A stretch of DNA of 9,820 bases from Cyanobacteria bacterium UBA11372 (GCA_003486675.1 DNGG01000599.1:1667-11486); one strand, 5' to 3'; counted from the first letter of the stretch, positions 1 to 7,100 are shown. Translations and numbers: made by a program. Notes: generated by a model from the sequence alone, not told the origin.

Positions 1-3
1 GTA

Positions 4-61
4 GGGACACGGCATCATAGATTTCTCGGACAAACAGATAACGTTGATCGTGCCGTGTCCC
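4..61. repeat. Inverted repeat with 11-bp perfect arms
   Basis: The arm GGGACACGGCA at 4-14 is the exact reverse complement of TGCCGTGTCCC at 51-61, with a 36-base loop. No coding frame covers it. Short GC-rich palindromes of this kind are dispersed in many filamentous cyanobacterial genomes. It may be a small non-autonomous mobile element remnant or a structured intergenic repeat. Its left flank lies outside the window, so its full extent is unknown. Confidence 0.65.
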
Positions 62-85
62 GGCTTCTGATTACTTTCGGAATAT

Positions 86-150
86 GGTAATGGGTAAATG
101 GTAATTGCTCTTACCATTACCAATTACCAATTACCTATTACCTATTACCC
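86..150. repeat. Tandem heptamer repeat (STRR-like) with imperfect hairpin
   Basis: Bases 111-150 are successive units TTACCA, TTACCAA, TTACCAA, TTACCTA, TTACCTA and TTACCC. An inverted version lies just to the left: GGTAAATGGTAA at 93-104 pairs with TTACCATTACC at 111-121 with one bulged base and a 6-base loop. This resembles the short tandemly repeated repetitive sequences known from cyanobacteria. The repeat supplies the stop codon and last glycine codon of the adjoining monooxygenase gene. The hairpin lies just beyond that gene's 3' end, so it could affect transcript ending or stability, but it lacks a clear T tract. Confidence 0.7.
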
Positions 151-1389
151 AGTTTGAACGCGCACAGGGCAGATACCAAAACCAATTATCCGTGCTGGGA
201 GGTCGCGCAGAATGGGTAGGCGCAAGAAACCTGGTGGACTTAAGGATTGATTCGGATCGAGGGCGCGGACAAGAAGTTGCTGCTGGACTAATGACTGAAA
301 TGCCTGGATAATCCGAGTAGGCCACTCGCGCTGTCGCTGGACTTCAGCTAAATCCCACAGATGCAGGCAGGCGCGTTTGAGCGGTTCGCTCAGTATATTT
401 GCGGCTACAACTGCATCTTGAACGGCATAATTGATACCAACTCCCCCAACTGGGGACATGACGTGGGCAGCATCGCCGATTAACAGCAGTCCGGGAAGAT
501 ACCAGCGGGGAAGGCGGCTAGATTCGACGGAGAGAAAGGCGACTTGCGACCAATCTTGTAGGGATTGGATGCGATCGCTCAATTGGGGTACAACTTCAAT
601 TACCGACTTTTGCAGCGCCTCCAACCCCGCAGCACGTAACTGTTGATACCCGCCTTTAGAAATAACGTAAGCAATCTGCCACTCATCACCGCGATTGAGC
701 AAGACTACAATTCGACCGCCACCAAAGCGCCCCATTCCACCTTCCCCATCTTCTGGTTTGCGGGGTAAGCGAAACCACAGAACGTCCATCGGCGGCGAAG
801 TTTCAATCGGTTTCAAACCCGCCAGTTGTCTCAGTTTGGAATGGCGACCATCTGCACCGACTGTGAGATGTGCCCTAACTTCGTGCCATCCTCCATGTCC
901 TCGATATCGCACACCTCGAATTAGCCCATTTTCCTCGATTAATTCCTGCACGTTTGCACCCAGCACGAGTTGGAAGTTGGGATAGCGTTTCGCTTCTTGT
1001 GCGATAAACTCGAGAAACTTCGCCTGGGGCATCATCGTAATGTATTGGTAGCGGGTTTTCAGGCGACTGAAGTCGGCGAATTGTATTGAACCATTGGGAG
1101 TTTGGATGGTAATATGACGCATCTTGGCGTGAGGCAGTTGCAGCAAGTCTTCTGCCAAACCGAGTTGATCCATAATTTCCATCGTCGAGGGGTGAATTGT
1201 ATCGCCCCGGAAGTCGCGGTCAAAATCTTTGTGCGTCTCCAGCAGCATCACCGGAATGCCTTGGCGCGCCAGCAACAGCGATAAAACCACCCCCGCAGGA
1301 CCACCCCCGACGATGCAGCAAGTTGTCTCGGTTACATCGATAATGTCATGGATTGGGATTGATGTTTCGGTTTTTAATTCAGTATTCAT
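145..1389 (-). CDS. FAD-dependent monooxygenase (UbiH/PHBH-type flavoprotein)
   Basis: This 414-residue protein has the three signatures of class A flavoprotein monooxygenases, counted from the chosen start. The Rossmann FAD-binding GGGPAG is at residues 28-33. The VGADGRHS segment (DG motif, contacting FAD and NAD(P)H) is at 177-184. The LLIGDAAHVMSPVGGVG segment (GD motif, contacting FAD ribityl) is at 302-318. Such enzymes hydroxylate or epoxidise aromatic or polyene substrates using NAD(P)H and O2; the substrate cannot be told from sequence. I chose the ATG at 1387-1389. An in-frame ATG at 1437 would add 16 residues encoded partly by a HIP1 site and would overlap the upstream pilin-like gene. 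Neither start has a clear Shine-Dalgarno sequence. The gene begins 31 bp after the pilin-like stop, so co-transcription is possible. Its stop codon lies inside the adjacent heptamer repeat. Confidence 0.92.
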   Translation of the reverse strand: MNTELKTETSIPIHDIIDVTETTCCIVGGGPAGVVLSLLLARQGIPVMLLETHKDFDRDFRGDTIHPSTMEIMDQLGLAEDLLQLPHAKMRHITIQTPNGSIQFADFSRLKTRYQYITMMPQAKFLEFIAQEAKRYPNFQLVLGANVQELIEENGLIRGVRYRGHGGWHEVRAHLTVGADGRHSKLRQLAGLKPIETSPPMDVLWFRLPRKPEDGEGGMGRFGGGRIVVLLNRGDEWQIAYVISKGGYQQLRAAGLEALQKSVIEVVPQLSDRIQSLQDWSQVAFLSVESSRLPRWYLPGLLLIGDAAHVMSPVGGVGINYAVQDAVVAANILSEPLKRACLHLWDLAEVQRQREWPTRIIQAFQSLVQQQLLVRALDPNQSLSPPGFLRLPILRDLPARIIGFGICPVRVQTG

Positions 1390-1420
1390 AAGTTTTAATT
1401 GGTAGCCAAATGCGATCGCA

Positions 1421-1873
1421 TTACGGACACCGCGCATAATAAGTTGCGATCGCTTGTTCTACTGTTCTAGCAGGCCAAGGGCCACAATTATGCATATGTC
1501 CCCGTTTAAAATACACGCCGCCGCCATAATAGGGTAGACGTTCATTTTTAGGCATTGCTACATGAACGGCTATTTGACCGCGATTTAAAATTATAACCAA
1601 ATACATGTAATTGGTTGTTTCTACCGAATCTATAGACCTTGTAAATATTGAATTTTCCAAGTAGTAACTCTGTTGGTTTTTATTAAGATAGTTAATTCTT
1701 TCTATGGCTTCCACTTCTCTCGCTCTGTCTGTCATTCTCAGGAAAGAAGGTAATGCGATCGCTGCTAAAATACCTAAAATAAAAATGACAATCAGCAATT
1801 CGAGTAGCGTCAACCCTCGGTTTTGGTTTTTTACCAGGGAAATTAGCAAAAACTTAAGCTTGAAGTTATTCAT
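1421..1873 (-). CDS. Type IV pilin-like protein (G/H family)
   Basis: This 150-residue protein has a textbook class III (prepilin) signal. A basic leader ends in NRG at residues 18-20, followed by the hydrophobic helix LTLLELLIVIFILGILAAIA. Prepilin peptidase (PilD) would cut after Gly20, and the conserved Glu5 of the mature protein is Glu25. The segment LNKNQQSYYLENSIF at residues 63-77 and AMPKNERL further on resemble the cyanobacterial type IV pilin-like G/H family. Two cysteines (Cys130, Cys149) could form a C-terminal disulfide, as in many pilin D-regions. The ATG at 1873 is preceded by GAGGAAACT, a good ribosome-binding site. A TTG start at 1888 is possible but less likely. The gene begins 28 bp after the CHAT gene stop. 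It is probably a minor pilin or pseudopilin rather than the major PilA; no other pilus gene is visible. Confidence 0.9.
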   Translation of the reverse strand: MNNFKLKFLLISLVKNQNRGLTLLELLIVIFILGILAAIALPSFLRMTDRAREVEAIERINYLNKNQQSYYLENSIFTRSIDSVETTNYMYLVIILNRGQIAVHVAMPKNERLPYYGGGVYFKRGHMHNCGPWPARTVEQAIATYYARCP

Positions 1874-1901
1874 AGTTTCCTCAAACAAAAGAAGTAAACG
1901 G

Positions 1902-4742
1902 TTACTTATCGAGCGGTTTAGCTAAATATTGCCATTTTTGGGGAACTTCGGCTTGATTTTGACAAATTACTGGCAACCAACTGGCACAGGGAAAGTAAAA
2001 GTCTTTGTCTTGTAAAAGCTGCCTTGCTTGTCGCATCGAGACGTATAAAGATTCACCGATAGCAAAATTTTTGATAAAATTATTGAAGAATTCTTGCGCC
2101 ACTATATCTGGCACTAGCTCGCGCATTACAATCATTTGGGGAACGTACAAATTAGCTAGCTCACGGGCGAATCCTAACCCGTCGCAAGAGTTAAAAATAG
2201 CTAGTTGCAAACCTCGCGCGATCGCAGCTTTTAAAGCATGTTCTATTTCACCAATTGTTAGCTTTTCGGTTGCGTCAATCTCTATCCATCCATCGCTACC
2301 ATCCCATTTGCTGGAACTATGTCCGGAATAACAGAGAATGTCCCAGCCTTGTTCATCCCATAAATATTTGTTAAATTCGGCGCGATTAGGCTTGACTAAA
2401 AAGACAACTTCTGTATTCGGGAGGGTAGCGAGCGATCGCTTGTCTGCGTCAAGATTAAGATGGGAATCGCTTCCCAGTATTGCCAATATTCTAATTTTTG
2501 TTCGGTATCGCTCTAATTTTATCGCCCGATCTGCCGCTGTACGACTGATAGCAGCTTCTGCTTTGGGGTAGCTATCAAAAAAATCCCACAAATTCCAAGG
2601 AAGGCGTCGCAGTTGGAGATTTTCTGTTTCGATAATTATCCGGATTTCGTCATTCGGGTTGAGTTTTTCCCGGAGTTTATTGACAGTTGGACAAAAGATT
2701 TCTGAGTTTAGCCAATTGTTGAATTTTGTTTTAAATTTAACGGCTAATTCCTGCAAAATTTGCTTATGTTCGGTTTCGGAATGTCTTGTTGCTGCGGGTT
2801 TTGGTTTGATGCGATCGCTTCCATCCCTATTTTTATAATAAACTTCCCGCCAATCCTGATAATTCTTCACAACTTCTGTTGCATCAGGCAATTTTCCCTC
2901 AAATTTGACCGGGTAACGATGTCCATCTGACCAAATTTGTACCTTAACTATTACACAGTCTTTTTCATAATCTAAATTCAGCATAACTACCCTATCTTTA
3001 CAAGTAGCTTCTATCTGTTGAATTACTGCTTTCATATTAGCGTTTTCTATTTCTTGACGTTGCCTCCATCCTTCTAATTCCCGAAATCTTTCCTCTAATT
3101 TTAACTGGTTATCGTAGATTTTCACAAAATCGCTATGAATTTTAAATTTATCTGCCTCCAGAGGAACGCGAACCTTAACGACAACAACGCCATCGCCTTT
3201 ATTTTCAACACTTTGAACGCATAATTGAATATCTTCGTTTTGAACTTGTACTTGATGAAAAGATTGGATAAAAGCCGTCCATTTAATCCCATTTCGGAAT
3301 ATTAAATCTACCGTTTCTACCACCTTTTGAAACAGCATGGTAAATTCTCCCGGTTTAAATTCGCCACTATTAGGACGACGTTCGCGATCGTCGGTTCGAG
3401 GTTTAGGATGTTCTAGCAAATAAACATATCGACAGTCCACCCATTCCAGGTTAGTAGTGTTGTCAATATTCCAAGTTCCCAAACCACAAGCACCAGTAAA
3501 TTTAGCTTCTTTAAAATTAGTGCCGATTGCTTGAGTTTGGGTTAAATTGGCATTCTCTAAATTGGCAGCTTCGAGCGTTGCTTCGCTCAGATCGGCTTCT
3601 TTGAGATTAGCACGGCTGAGGTCGGCTTTGATTAGATTAGCGCCTCTGAGAGAGAAATTGCTATAAGATTTATTACAGCCATCGCCGCTGACTAGCAAAT
3701 CGCGAATTTGCGGCTTTTCTAATATTGTCTGGCTTAATTTAGCCCAGTCAAGCTTTTTACTCAAATGCCAGAGAGTACGGGTTGTATTTGCTGTTGTGAA
3801 ATCGGTGCTTTTGAGGATAGCATGACTAAAATTGGCCTCGGTTAAATTGGCATTGCGAAAGCTAGTTCCGCCGATAACAGTGAGTGCGATCGCTACCTGA
3901 CGAAACCAAGTATAATTTTCATCTTCTGCCAGAACTTTTCGGGCGTTATAATAACTTAAACTCGCCAAAACTCCAGCAAAGATAGTCGCTAAGGCAATAA
4001 CTCCAATTTGAGATGGAAGATTGTTAAAGTATCTAGCTGTATTTCGGGTAACAATTCCGGTAGCGATGACAGCAATAGCCATTGCTTCAGCCATAATTAA
4101 AAATTCAAATTTTTCAGCGACAACCCTTCCCAAAACCACGGCTAAAGACAAGGTAGCCAATACAATCAGCGTTGCTACAACAGAAATAGCTAAAGGCACA
4201 ATAATAGCAGCGATACCGACATCAGTTTTCCCACTTGCAGCTTCGATAAAGTTGATAGTTCTAAAAGCTCTAAACCAGCTAAAAAACTGATTTCTATCCG
4301 TTCCAATAGCAGCTAAAATACCAATTGCCGGTACGACTATAGCAACACCACCCGCGACAATTGAGAAAGCTTTTTGGATGCCTTGGCGCAGGGAAACGAA
4401 TAATAAAGCTAAATTCACAGACAAGAGCAGCAAAAAGCAGATAAATTCTGGAATATTCGGACTCTGAGCCGGAGGTCTAGGTATTAAAAACTTGACTGGT
4501 TCGTAAGCAGCAAAAACAGTAGTCGCACCCGACACTGCTGATAGAATTGCCGCGAGAATTAACATAGTTATTTCCCACTGAGGTTTCATTCCTGCTTGAG
4601 CATAACTAAAATCGGCATCTGTGAGAATAGCACCCGTAAAGTCAGCACCTCGAATATCTGAGTAGGAGAAATCGCAATTGCTAAGATCTTCGCTTTTGAA
4701 AGATTTCCCTTGTAGATTTTGGTAGCTGTAATTGTGGGACAT
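1902..4742 (-). CDS. Membrane-anchored pentapeptide-repeat CHAT-domain (caspase-like) protein
   Basis: This is a 946-residue multidomain protein. Residues 5-50 are pentapeptide repeats (A[D/N]F/L pattern, e.g. GADFTGAIL). Residues 57-264 contain about six hydrophobic helices. Residues 293-420 hold a second pentapeptide block (ANLIKADLSRANLKEADLS). Residues 422-580 hold a conserved region with WNIDNTTNLEW, YVYLLEHP and GEFKPGEFTMLFQKVVETVD, then a short coiled coil near 545-580. A linker leads to a C-terminal CHAT domain (about 660-930). The predicted catalytic dyad is His808 (CYSGHSSS) and Cys853 (FNSCDG), as in caspase/separase-clan peptidases, so the enzyme looks intact. The peptidase would sit at the membrane, probably facing the cytosol (inferred). 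The start has GAGAAGG eight bases upstream. A purine-rich CGAGAA tract and several hairpins separate it from the DUF1822 gene. The proteolytic target is unknown. Confidence is high for architecture and moderate for a cell-death or defence role. Confidence 0.93.
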   Translation of the reverse strand: MSHNYSYQNLQGKSFKSEDLSNCDFSYSDIRGADFTGAILTDADFSYAQAGMKPQWEITMLILAAILSAVSGATTVFAAYEPVKFLIPRPPAQSPNIPEFICFLLLLSVNLALLFVSLRQGIQKAFSIVAGGVAIVVPAIGILAAIGTDRNQFFSWFRAFRTINFIEAASGKTDVGIAAIIVPLAISVVATLIVLATLSLAVVLGRVVAEKFEFLIMAEAMAIAVIATGIVTRNTARYFNNLPSQIGVIALATIFAGVLASLSYYNARKVLAEDENYTWFRQVAIALTVIGGTSFRNANLTEANFSHAILKSTDFTTANTTRTLWHLSKKLDWAKLSQTILEKPQIRDLLVSGDGCNKSYSNFSLRGANLIKADLSRANLKEADLSEATLEAANLENANLTQTQAIGTNFKEAKFTGACGLGTWNIDNTTNLEWVDCRYVYLLEHPKPRTDDRERRPNSGEFKPGEFTMLFQKVVETVDLIFRNGIKWTAFIQSFHQVQVQNEDIQLCVQSVENKGDGVVVVKVRVPLEADKFKIHSDFVKIYDNQLKLEERFRELEGWRQRQEIENANMKAVIQQIEATCKDRVVMLNLDYEKDCVIVKVQIWSDGHRYPVKFEGKLPDATEVVKNYQDWREVYYKNRDGSDRIKPKPAATRHSETEHKQILQELAVKFKTKFNNWLNSEIFCPTVNKLREKLNPNDEIRIIIETENLQLRRLPWNLWDFFDSYPKAEAAISRTAADRAIKLERYRTKIRILAILGSDSHLNLDADKRSLATLPNTEVVFLVKPNRAEFNKYLWDEQGWDILCYSGHSSSKWDGSDGWIEIDATEKLTIGEIEHALKAAIARGLQLAIFNSCDGLGFARELANLYVPQMIVMRELVPDIVAQEFFNNFIKNFAIGESLYVSMRQARQLLQDKDFYFPCASWLPVICQNQAEVPQKWQYLAKPLDK

Positions 4743-4795
4743 ATAAGAAACCTTCTCGCTTCTCGTACTTCTCCTTCTCGTTTCTCGTTTTCTCG
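4743..4795. repeat. Degenerate CGAGAA purine-rich tract upstream of the CHAT gene
   Basis: On the minus strand the leader of the CHAT gene is almost pure purine, built of imperfect CGAGAA/ACGAGAA units. It starts from the GGGAACGAGA-type edge of the neighbouring hairpin repeat and runs down to the ribosome-binding site GAGAAGG. It looks like slippage expansion of the repeat edge. It would lie in the 5' untranslated region and could vary in length between strains, but no regulatory effect can be shown from the sequence alone. Confidence 0.6.
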
Positions 4796-4816
4796 TTCCC
4801 AGGTTCTACCTGGGAA
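4796..4816. repeat. Hairpin, 9-bp stem, related to the 53-bp repeats
   Basis: TTCCCAGGT at 4796-4804 pairs with ACCTGGGAA at 4808-4816 around a 3-base loop. The stem sequence resembles the CGTTCCCAGGC hairpin in the two 53-bp repeats nearby, so this is probably a diverged third copy of the same element. Confidence 0.75.
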
Positions 4817-4820
4817 TGCT

Positions 4821-4844
4821 ATTTGGAGGCTCCGGCCTCCAAAT
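4821..4844. repeat. Hairpin, perfect 10-bp stem with TCCG loop
   Basis: ATTTGGAGGC at 4821-4830 pairs perfectly with GCCTCCAAAT at 4835-4844 around a 4-base loop. It is a strong stem in the spacer between the DUF1822 and CHAT genes and may act in RNA processing or partial transcription termination. It has no long T tract on the minus-strand transcript, so it is not a convincing intrinsic terminator. Confidence 0.75.
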
Positions 4845-4858
4845 AAAAGAATATATAG

Positions 4859-4968
4859 AACGAGGCAGAGCCTCTAGGTATGCGTTCCCAGGCTCCTGCC
4901 TGGGAACGAGACTATAACGAGGCAGAGCCTCTAGGTATGCGTTCCCAGGCTCCTGCCTGGGAACGAGA
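4859..4968. repeat. Exact 53-bp direct repeat, two copies, each with two hairpins
   Basis: Copies at 4859-4911 and 4916-4968 are identical and separated by 4 bases (period 57). Each holds a small hairpin (GAGGC/GCCTC, 4862-4874 in copy 1) and a strong one: CGTTCCCAGGC at 4883-4893 pairs with GCCTGGGAACG at 4898-4908, an 11-bp stem with a TCCT loop. Copy 2 ends one base before the DUF1822 stop codon. Elements with this look are dispersed between genes in several filamentous cyanobacteria. Perfect identity implies recent duplication or conversion. In the minus-strand transcript they would fold between the DUF1822 and CHAT cistrons. Confidence 0.92.
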
Positions 4969-5883
4969 TTACAAGCAAAAATCTTGGGTTATGCTTGCTT
5001 CTTTCAACGCGACAGTGATGCTGAAATTTTCTCCTGATTCGGCACTAAAACGCTGCTGAATAAAATTATCCTCATCTTGGGCTTCGGCGTCAAGAACTGG
5101 TTCTCCTGATGCATCTTTTACTATCAACTTCACCCCCTTTGGTAAATAAGTTTGACCTTTAACTGGATGCAATTGCACCCGGATATCTACTTCCTCGTCA
5201 CTCTCAGGCGACGGAATAACTACCAATGCTACTGACTGTTTTTCCAGTTGCATTTCCAACTCAATTTGCTTACCCCGCGTCAGGCTAACGCCATGTCTAA
5301 ACCCAAATGCCAGCGCAATTTGTTCTTGACTTAAAAGCTCGTCAATTGTCAACCAACCTGCTTCAATGATTCCCTCTAACCATTGTTTCAAATTTACAGA
5401 TTCAGGTTGTAATTTTAGAGACAAAAATTCAATCAAATCTTCCAATGGTTGCAGTTGGCTCAAAGGTACTTCTTCAGCGGCAGTTTGAGTAAAGCCCAAT
5501 ATGGTTGCTTGTTTCAAAGATTGGTGTAGCTGCACGGCTACGTAGCCAATTCTATCTGACCAAGCATCGGGCGGAATGTGGCAAACTTCTGCATCTGGCA
5601 AGACGGGACGACATTCTATTTTGCCGATTTGTTTAATTTCTAAATCGGCTACGTCCAGAAATTTCAGCATCACTGGATTGTAACTATCGCTGATTTCCCA
5701 ATTCGTTTCAAATGCCATGCACTGGAGATAAAAATTAACTGCATAGGCGGCGAGGGTATTCAGATAAACTTGTTTGGCTTTTTTTTGATTCCCTAGCGGT
5801 TTGCTCAACTGTTGGGCGAGGGAATGCGCTTCAAAAGAGAGCGGAACTGTAAAAGTTAATCGTTCTGTAAGTCGGCTCATCAT
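4969..5883 (-). CDS. DUF1822 family protein
   Basis: This protein of about 304 residues matches my memory of the cyanobacterial DUF1822 family. The N-terminus has LTFTVPLSFEAHSLA, then KAKQVYLNTLAAYAVNFYL (about 36-54) and IECRPVLPDAEVCHIPPDAW (about 89-108). The centre has DRIGYVAVQL, and the C-terminal third looks like a beta-rich domain. No catalytic motif, signal peptide or membrane segment is visible; its biochemical role is unknown. Three ATG codons lie close together (5889, 5883, 5880). AGGGAG abuts the first, so 5883 (6-base spacing) or 5880 is the better start. It begins 28 bp after the sigma-like gene stop, so the two are probably co-transcribed. From general knowledge, DUF1822 genes often sit beside sigma-like and CHAT or CHASE2 genes in cyanobacteria, which fits this locus. 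Confidence 0.88.
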   Translation of the reverse strand: MMSRLTERLTFTVPLSFEAHSLAQQLSKPLGNQKKAKQVYLNTLAAYAVNFYLQCMAFETNWEISDSYNPVMLKFLDVADLEIKQIGKIECRPVLPDAEVCHIPPDAWSDRIGYVAVQLHQSLKQATILGFTQTAAEEVPLSQLQPLEDLIEFLSLKLQPESVNLKQWLEGIIEAGWLTIDELLSQEQIALAFGFRHGVSLTRGKQIELEMQLEKQSVALVVIPSPESDEEVDIRVQLHPVKGQTYLPKGVKLIVKDASGEPVLDAEAQDEDNFIQQRFSAESGENFSITVALKEASITQDFCL

Positions 5884-5911
5884 TAACATCTCCCTGCTTG
5901 GTTAAGTATCC

Positions 5912-6523
5912 CTATAAATTGTTACGAAAATAATCGTTTAATTTCTGCAAATTACGCTTGACAAAAGCGACAATTGTCTGCATGGGAATACCAAAATCAA
6001 TCGAGAGTTGCTTCCAGGTTTTACCTTCCTCTAATATGGCTAGTGCTAAAACTTGCAAAGTAGCTTCTGGATGACCTTTAATAAAGATTTTTAAGCGGTT
6101 TTCCGGGTCTGATTTGAGAAACTCAGCGAGCATTTCATCTTCGTCATCAAGCTGTTTTAGGTCGGGAAGCTCTTGTTTGAGTTCATCTAGGGAATAAGTA
6201 GGTGGTGTGTTCTGATTGTATTCTCTGCCAACATCAAGGCATCGATATCCTAGCAGTTCGTTGACCCAAGCCATGACCGGATGTTTGGGGTTATATTGGT
6301 CAATTTTTTGACAAATTTCTAGCAATGTTTTGTTGAGTGCTTGGTTATAAAGGTCTTCGTAAAGATGAAGAGGCCAAGATGCTGGCGCGCGACGACGGAG
6401 GTTAGGCGATCGCATAATTTCACTCACTAGCTTATTCAAGGCTAACCGCCGTTGCGTACTTTGGACTGGGTGCTGTTGGGCTTGTATAGCAAGCTGTTTC
6501 AGCGTTTCTTCATGGTTCTCCAT
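5912..6523 (-). CDS. Sigma-70-like transcription factor (ECF-like, region 2 plus region 4)
   Basis: This 203-residue protein has the layout of a small sigma-70 family factor. A region 2-like helical segment spans about residues 20-102 (LYEDLYNQALNKTLLEICQ, then DQYNP..PVMAWVNELLGYRCLDVGREY). An acidic linker follows (DLKQLDDEDE, 121-130). A region 4 helix-turn-helix lies at about 152-200 (GKTWKQLSIDFGIPMQTIV). It would direct RNA polymerase to specific promoters, perhaps of its own operon. The ATG at 6523 has AGGGAG five bases upstream; an in-frame ATG at 6586 would add 21 residues without a good binding site. The DUF1822 gene follows at 28 bp. No anti-sigma factor with a recognisable domain is present, so DUF1822 or the CHAT protein might control it (speculative). 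Divergence from classical ECF factors leaves moderate doubt about activity. Confidence 0.82.
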   Translation of the reverse strand: MENHEETLKQLAIQAQQHPVQSTQRRLALNKLVSEIMRSPNLRRRAPASWPLHLYEDLYNQALNKTLLEICQKIDQYNPKHPVMAWVNELLGYRCLDVGREYNQNTPPTYSLDELKQELPDLKQLDDEDEMLAEFLKSDPENRLKIFIKGHPEATLQVLALAILEEGKTWKQLSIDFGIPMQTIVAFVKRNLQKLNDYFRNNL

Positions 6524-6638
6524 GTAAGCTCCCTGGTTCAGATCTCTAGATACTATGCCCATGTCTGTAAGGTGAATAGGGGTCATGGGTACTTCCGGCT
6601 TCGATCGCCTGGAGAGATTCTCTATCTGTGTTTCGGGT

Positions 6639-6668
6639 TCGCTGGGGAGCTTTTATGCAAATTCGCCG
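6639..6668 (-). promoter_or_regulatory. Weak candidate promoter of the sigma-like/DUF1822/CHAT genes
   Basis: On the minus strand, TTGTAA (complement of about 6671-6676) is followed after about 16 bases by CATAAA (near 6650-6655), upstream of the sigma-like gene. It lies just past the end of the ribbon-helix-helix gene. The match to sigma-70 consensus is only fair and the coordinates are approximate. Confidence 0.25.
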
Positions 6669-6697
6669 ATTTGTTACAAAAGTTTGTCTTTATGCTT

Positions 6698-6940
6698 CTA
6701 CTGGGGGTCATTGTAAACATTCGTCGTTAAACCTCGGCGCTGCAAGGCTTCCAGTAAGTTATGCGCTTCAACTAATTCACGATTTTCTGGTTTGCGTAAC
6801 CACTCAGTTAGCGCTTCAACAACGACATCGCTCAGCGTCCAGTCTTTACCTGCATTCTTCAAAGGCGCGATCGCACGAATCAGAAAATCGATATCTTGCG
6901 GTACTTGCGCCCTAAATTGCACCACTTTTGCCTTAGCCAT
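6698..6940 (-). CDS. Small ribbon-helix-helix-like protein (possible antitoxin or regulator)
   Basis: This 80-residue protein begins MAKAKVVQFRAQVPQDIDFL. A short beta strand (residues 5-13), a helix (16-28), a turn with GKDWT and a second helix with SDVVVEALTEWL (37-48) follow the ribbon-helix-helix plan of CopG/Arc-type DNA-binding proteins, with a slightly long loop between the helices. The C-terminal tail (51-80) is charged and might bind a partner. The start has GAGG five bases upstream. Proteins of this type are often antitoxins, but no toxin gene lies next to it: downstream is the sigma-like gene after 174 bp, and upstream is a divergent gene. It could instead be a local repressor. The family assignment is by pattern only. 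Confidence 0.72.
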   Translation of the reverse strand: MAKAKVVQFRAQVPQDIDFLIRAIAPLKNAGKDWTLSDVVVEALTEWLRKPENRELVEAHNLLEALQRRGLTTNVYNDPQ

Positions 6941-7008
6941 TCCACCCTCGGTAGATTAACTCAGCAATTTTGCCACATAGCAAAGTAAATCCCCTTTACC
7001 TTGTTATC

Positions 7009-7037
7009 TTGCTTTATTGCTTTATTGCTGTTATGCT
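7009..7037 (+). promoter_or_regulatory. Candidate sigma-70 promoter for the 76-residue protein
   Basis: TTGCTT at 7009-7014 and TATGCT at 7032-7037 are separated by 17 bases, the best spacing for a sigma-70 promoter. The spacer includes a tandem TTGCTTTA repeat. The start codon at 7101 would leave a leader of about 55 bases. It lies in the divergent spacer between two genes. Confidence 0.4.
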
Positions 7038-7100
7038 GTGACAAGCTACCAATAAATCCTTCCTTTGCCTCGCAAGGGGCAATATTCCCGCAGGTGAACT

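Noticed and set aside
695..985. Plus-strand 96-residue open frame
   Set aside because: It is antisense to the monooxygenase and Pro/Ser-rich, typical of a shadow frame.
1390..1437. Longer monooxygenase start at 1437
   Set aside because: It would overlap the pilin-like gene, lacks a ribosome-binding site, and the extra residues derive partly from a HIP1 site.
4021..4290. Plus-strand 89-residue hydrophobic open frame
   Set aside because: It is antisense to the membrane helices of the CHAT protein, whose frame is clearly the coding one.
4859..4968. Possible CRISPR array
   Set aside because: There are only two repeat copies separated by 4 bases, with no spacer-sized unique sequence and no cas genes.
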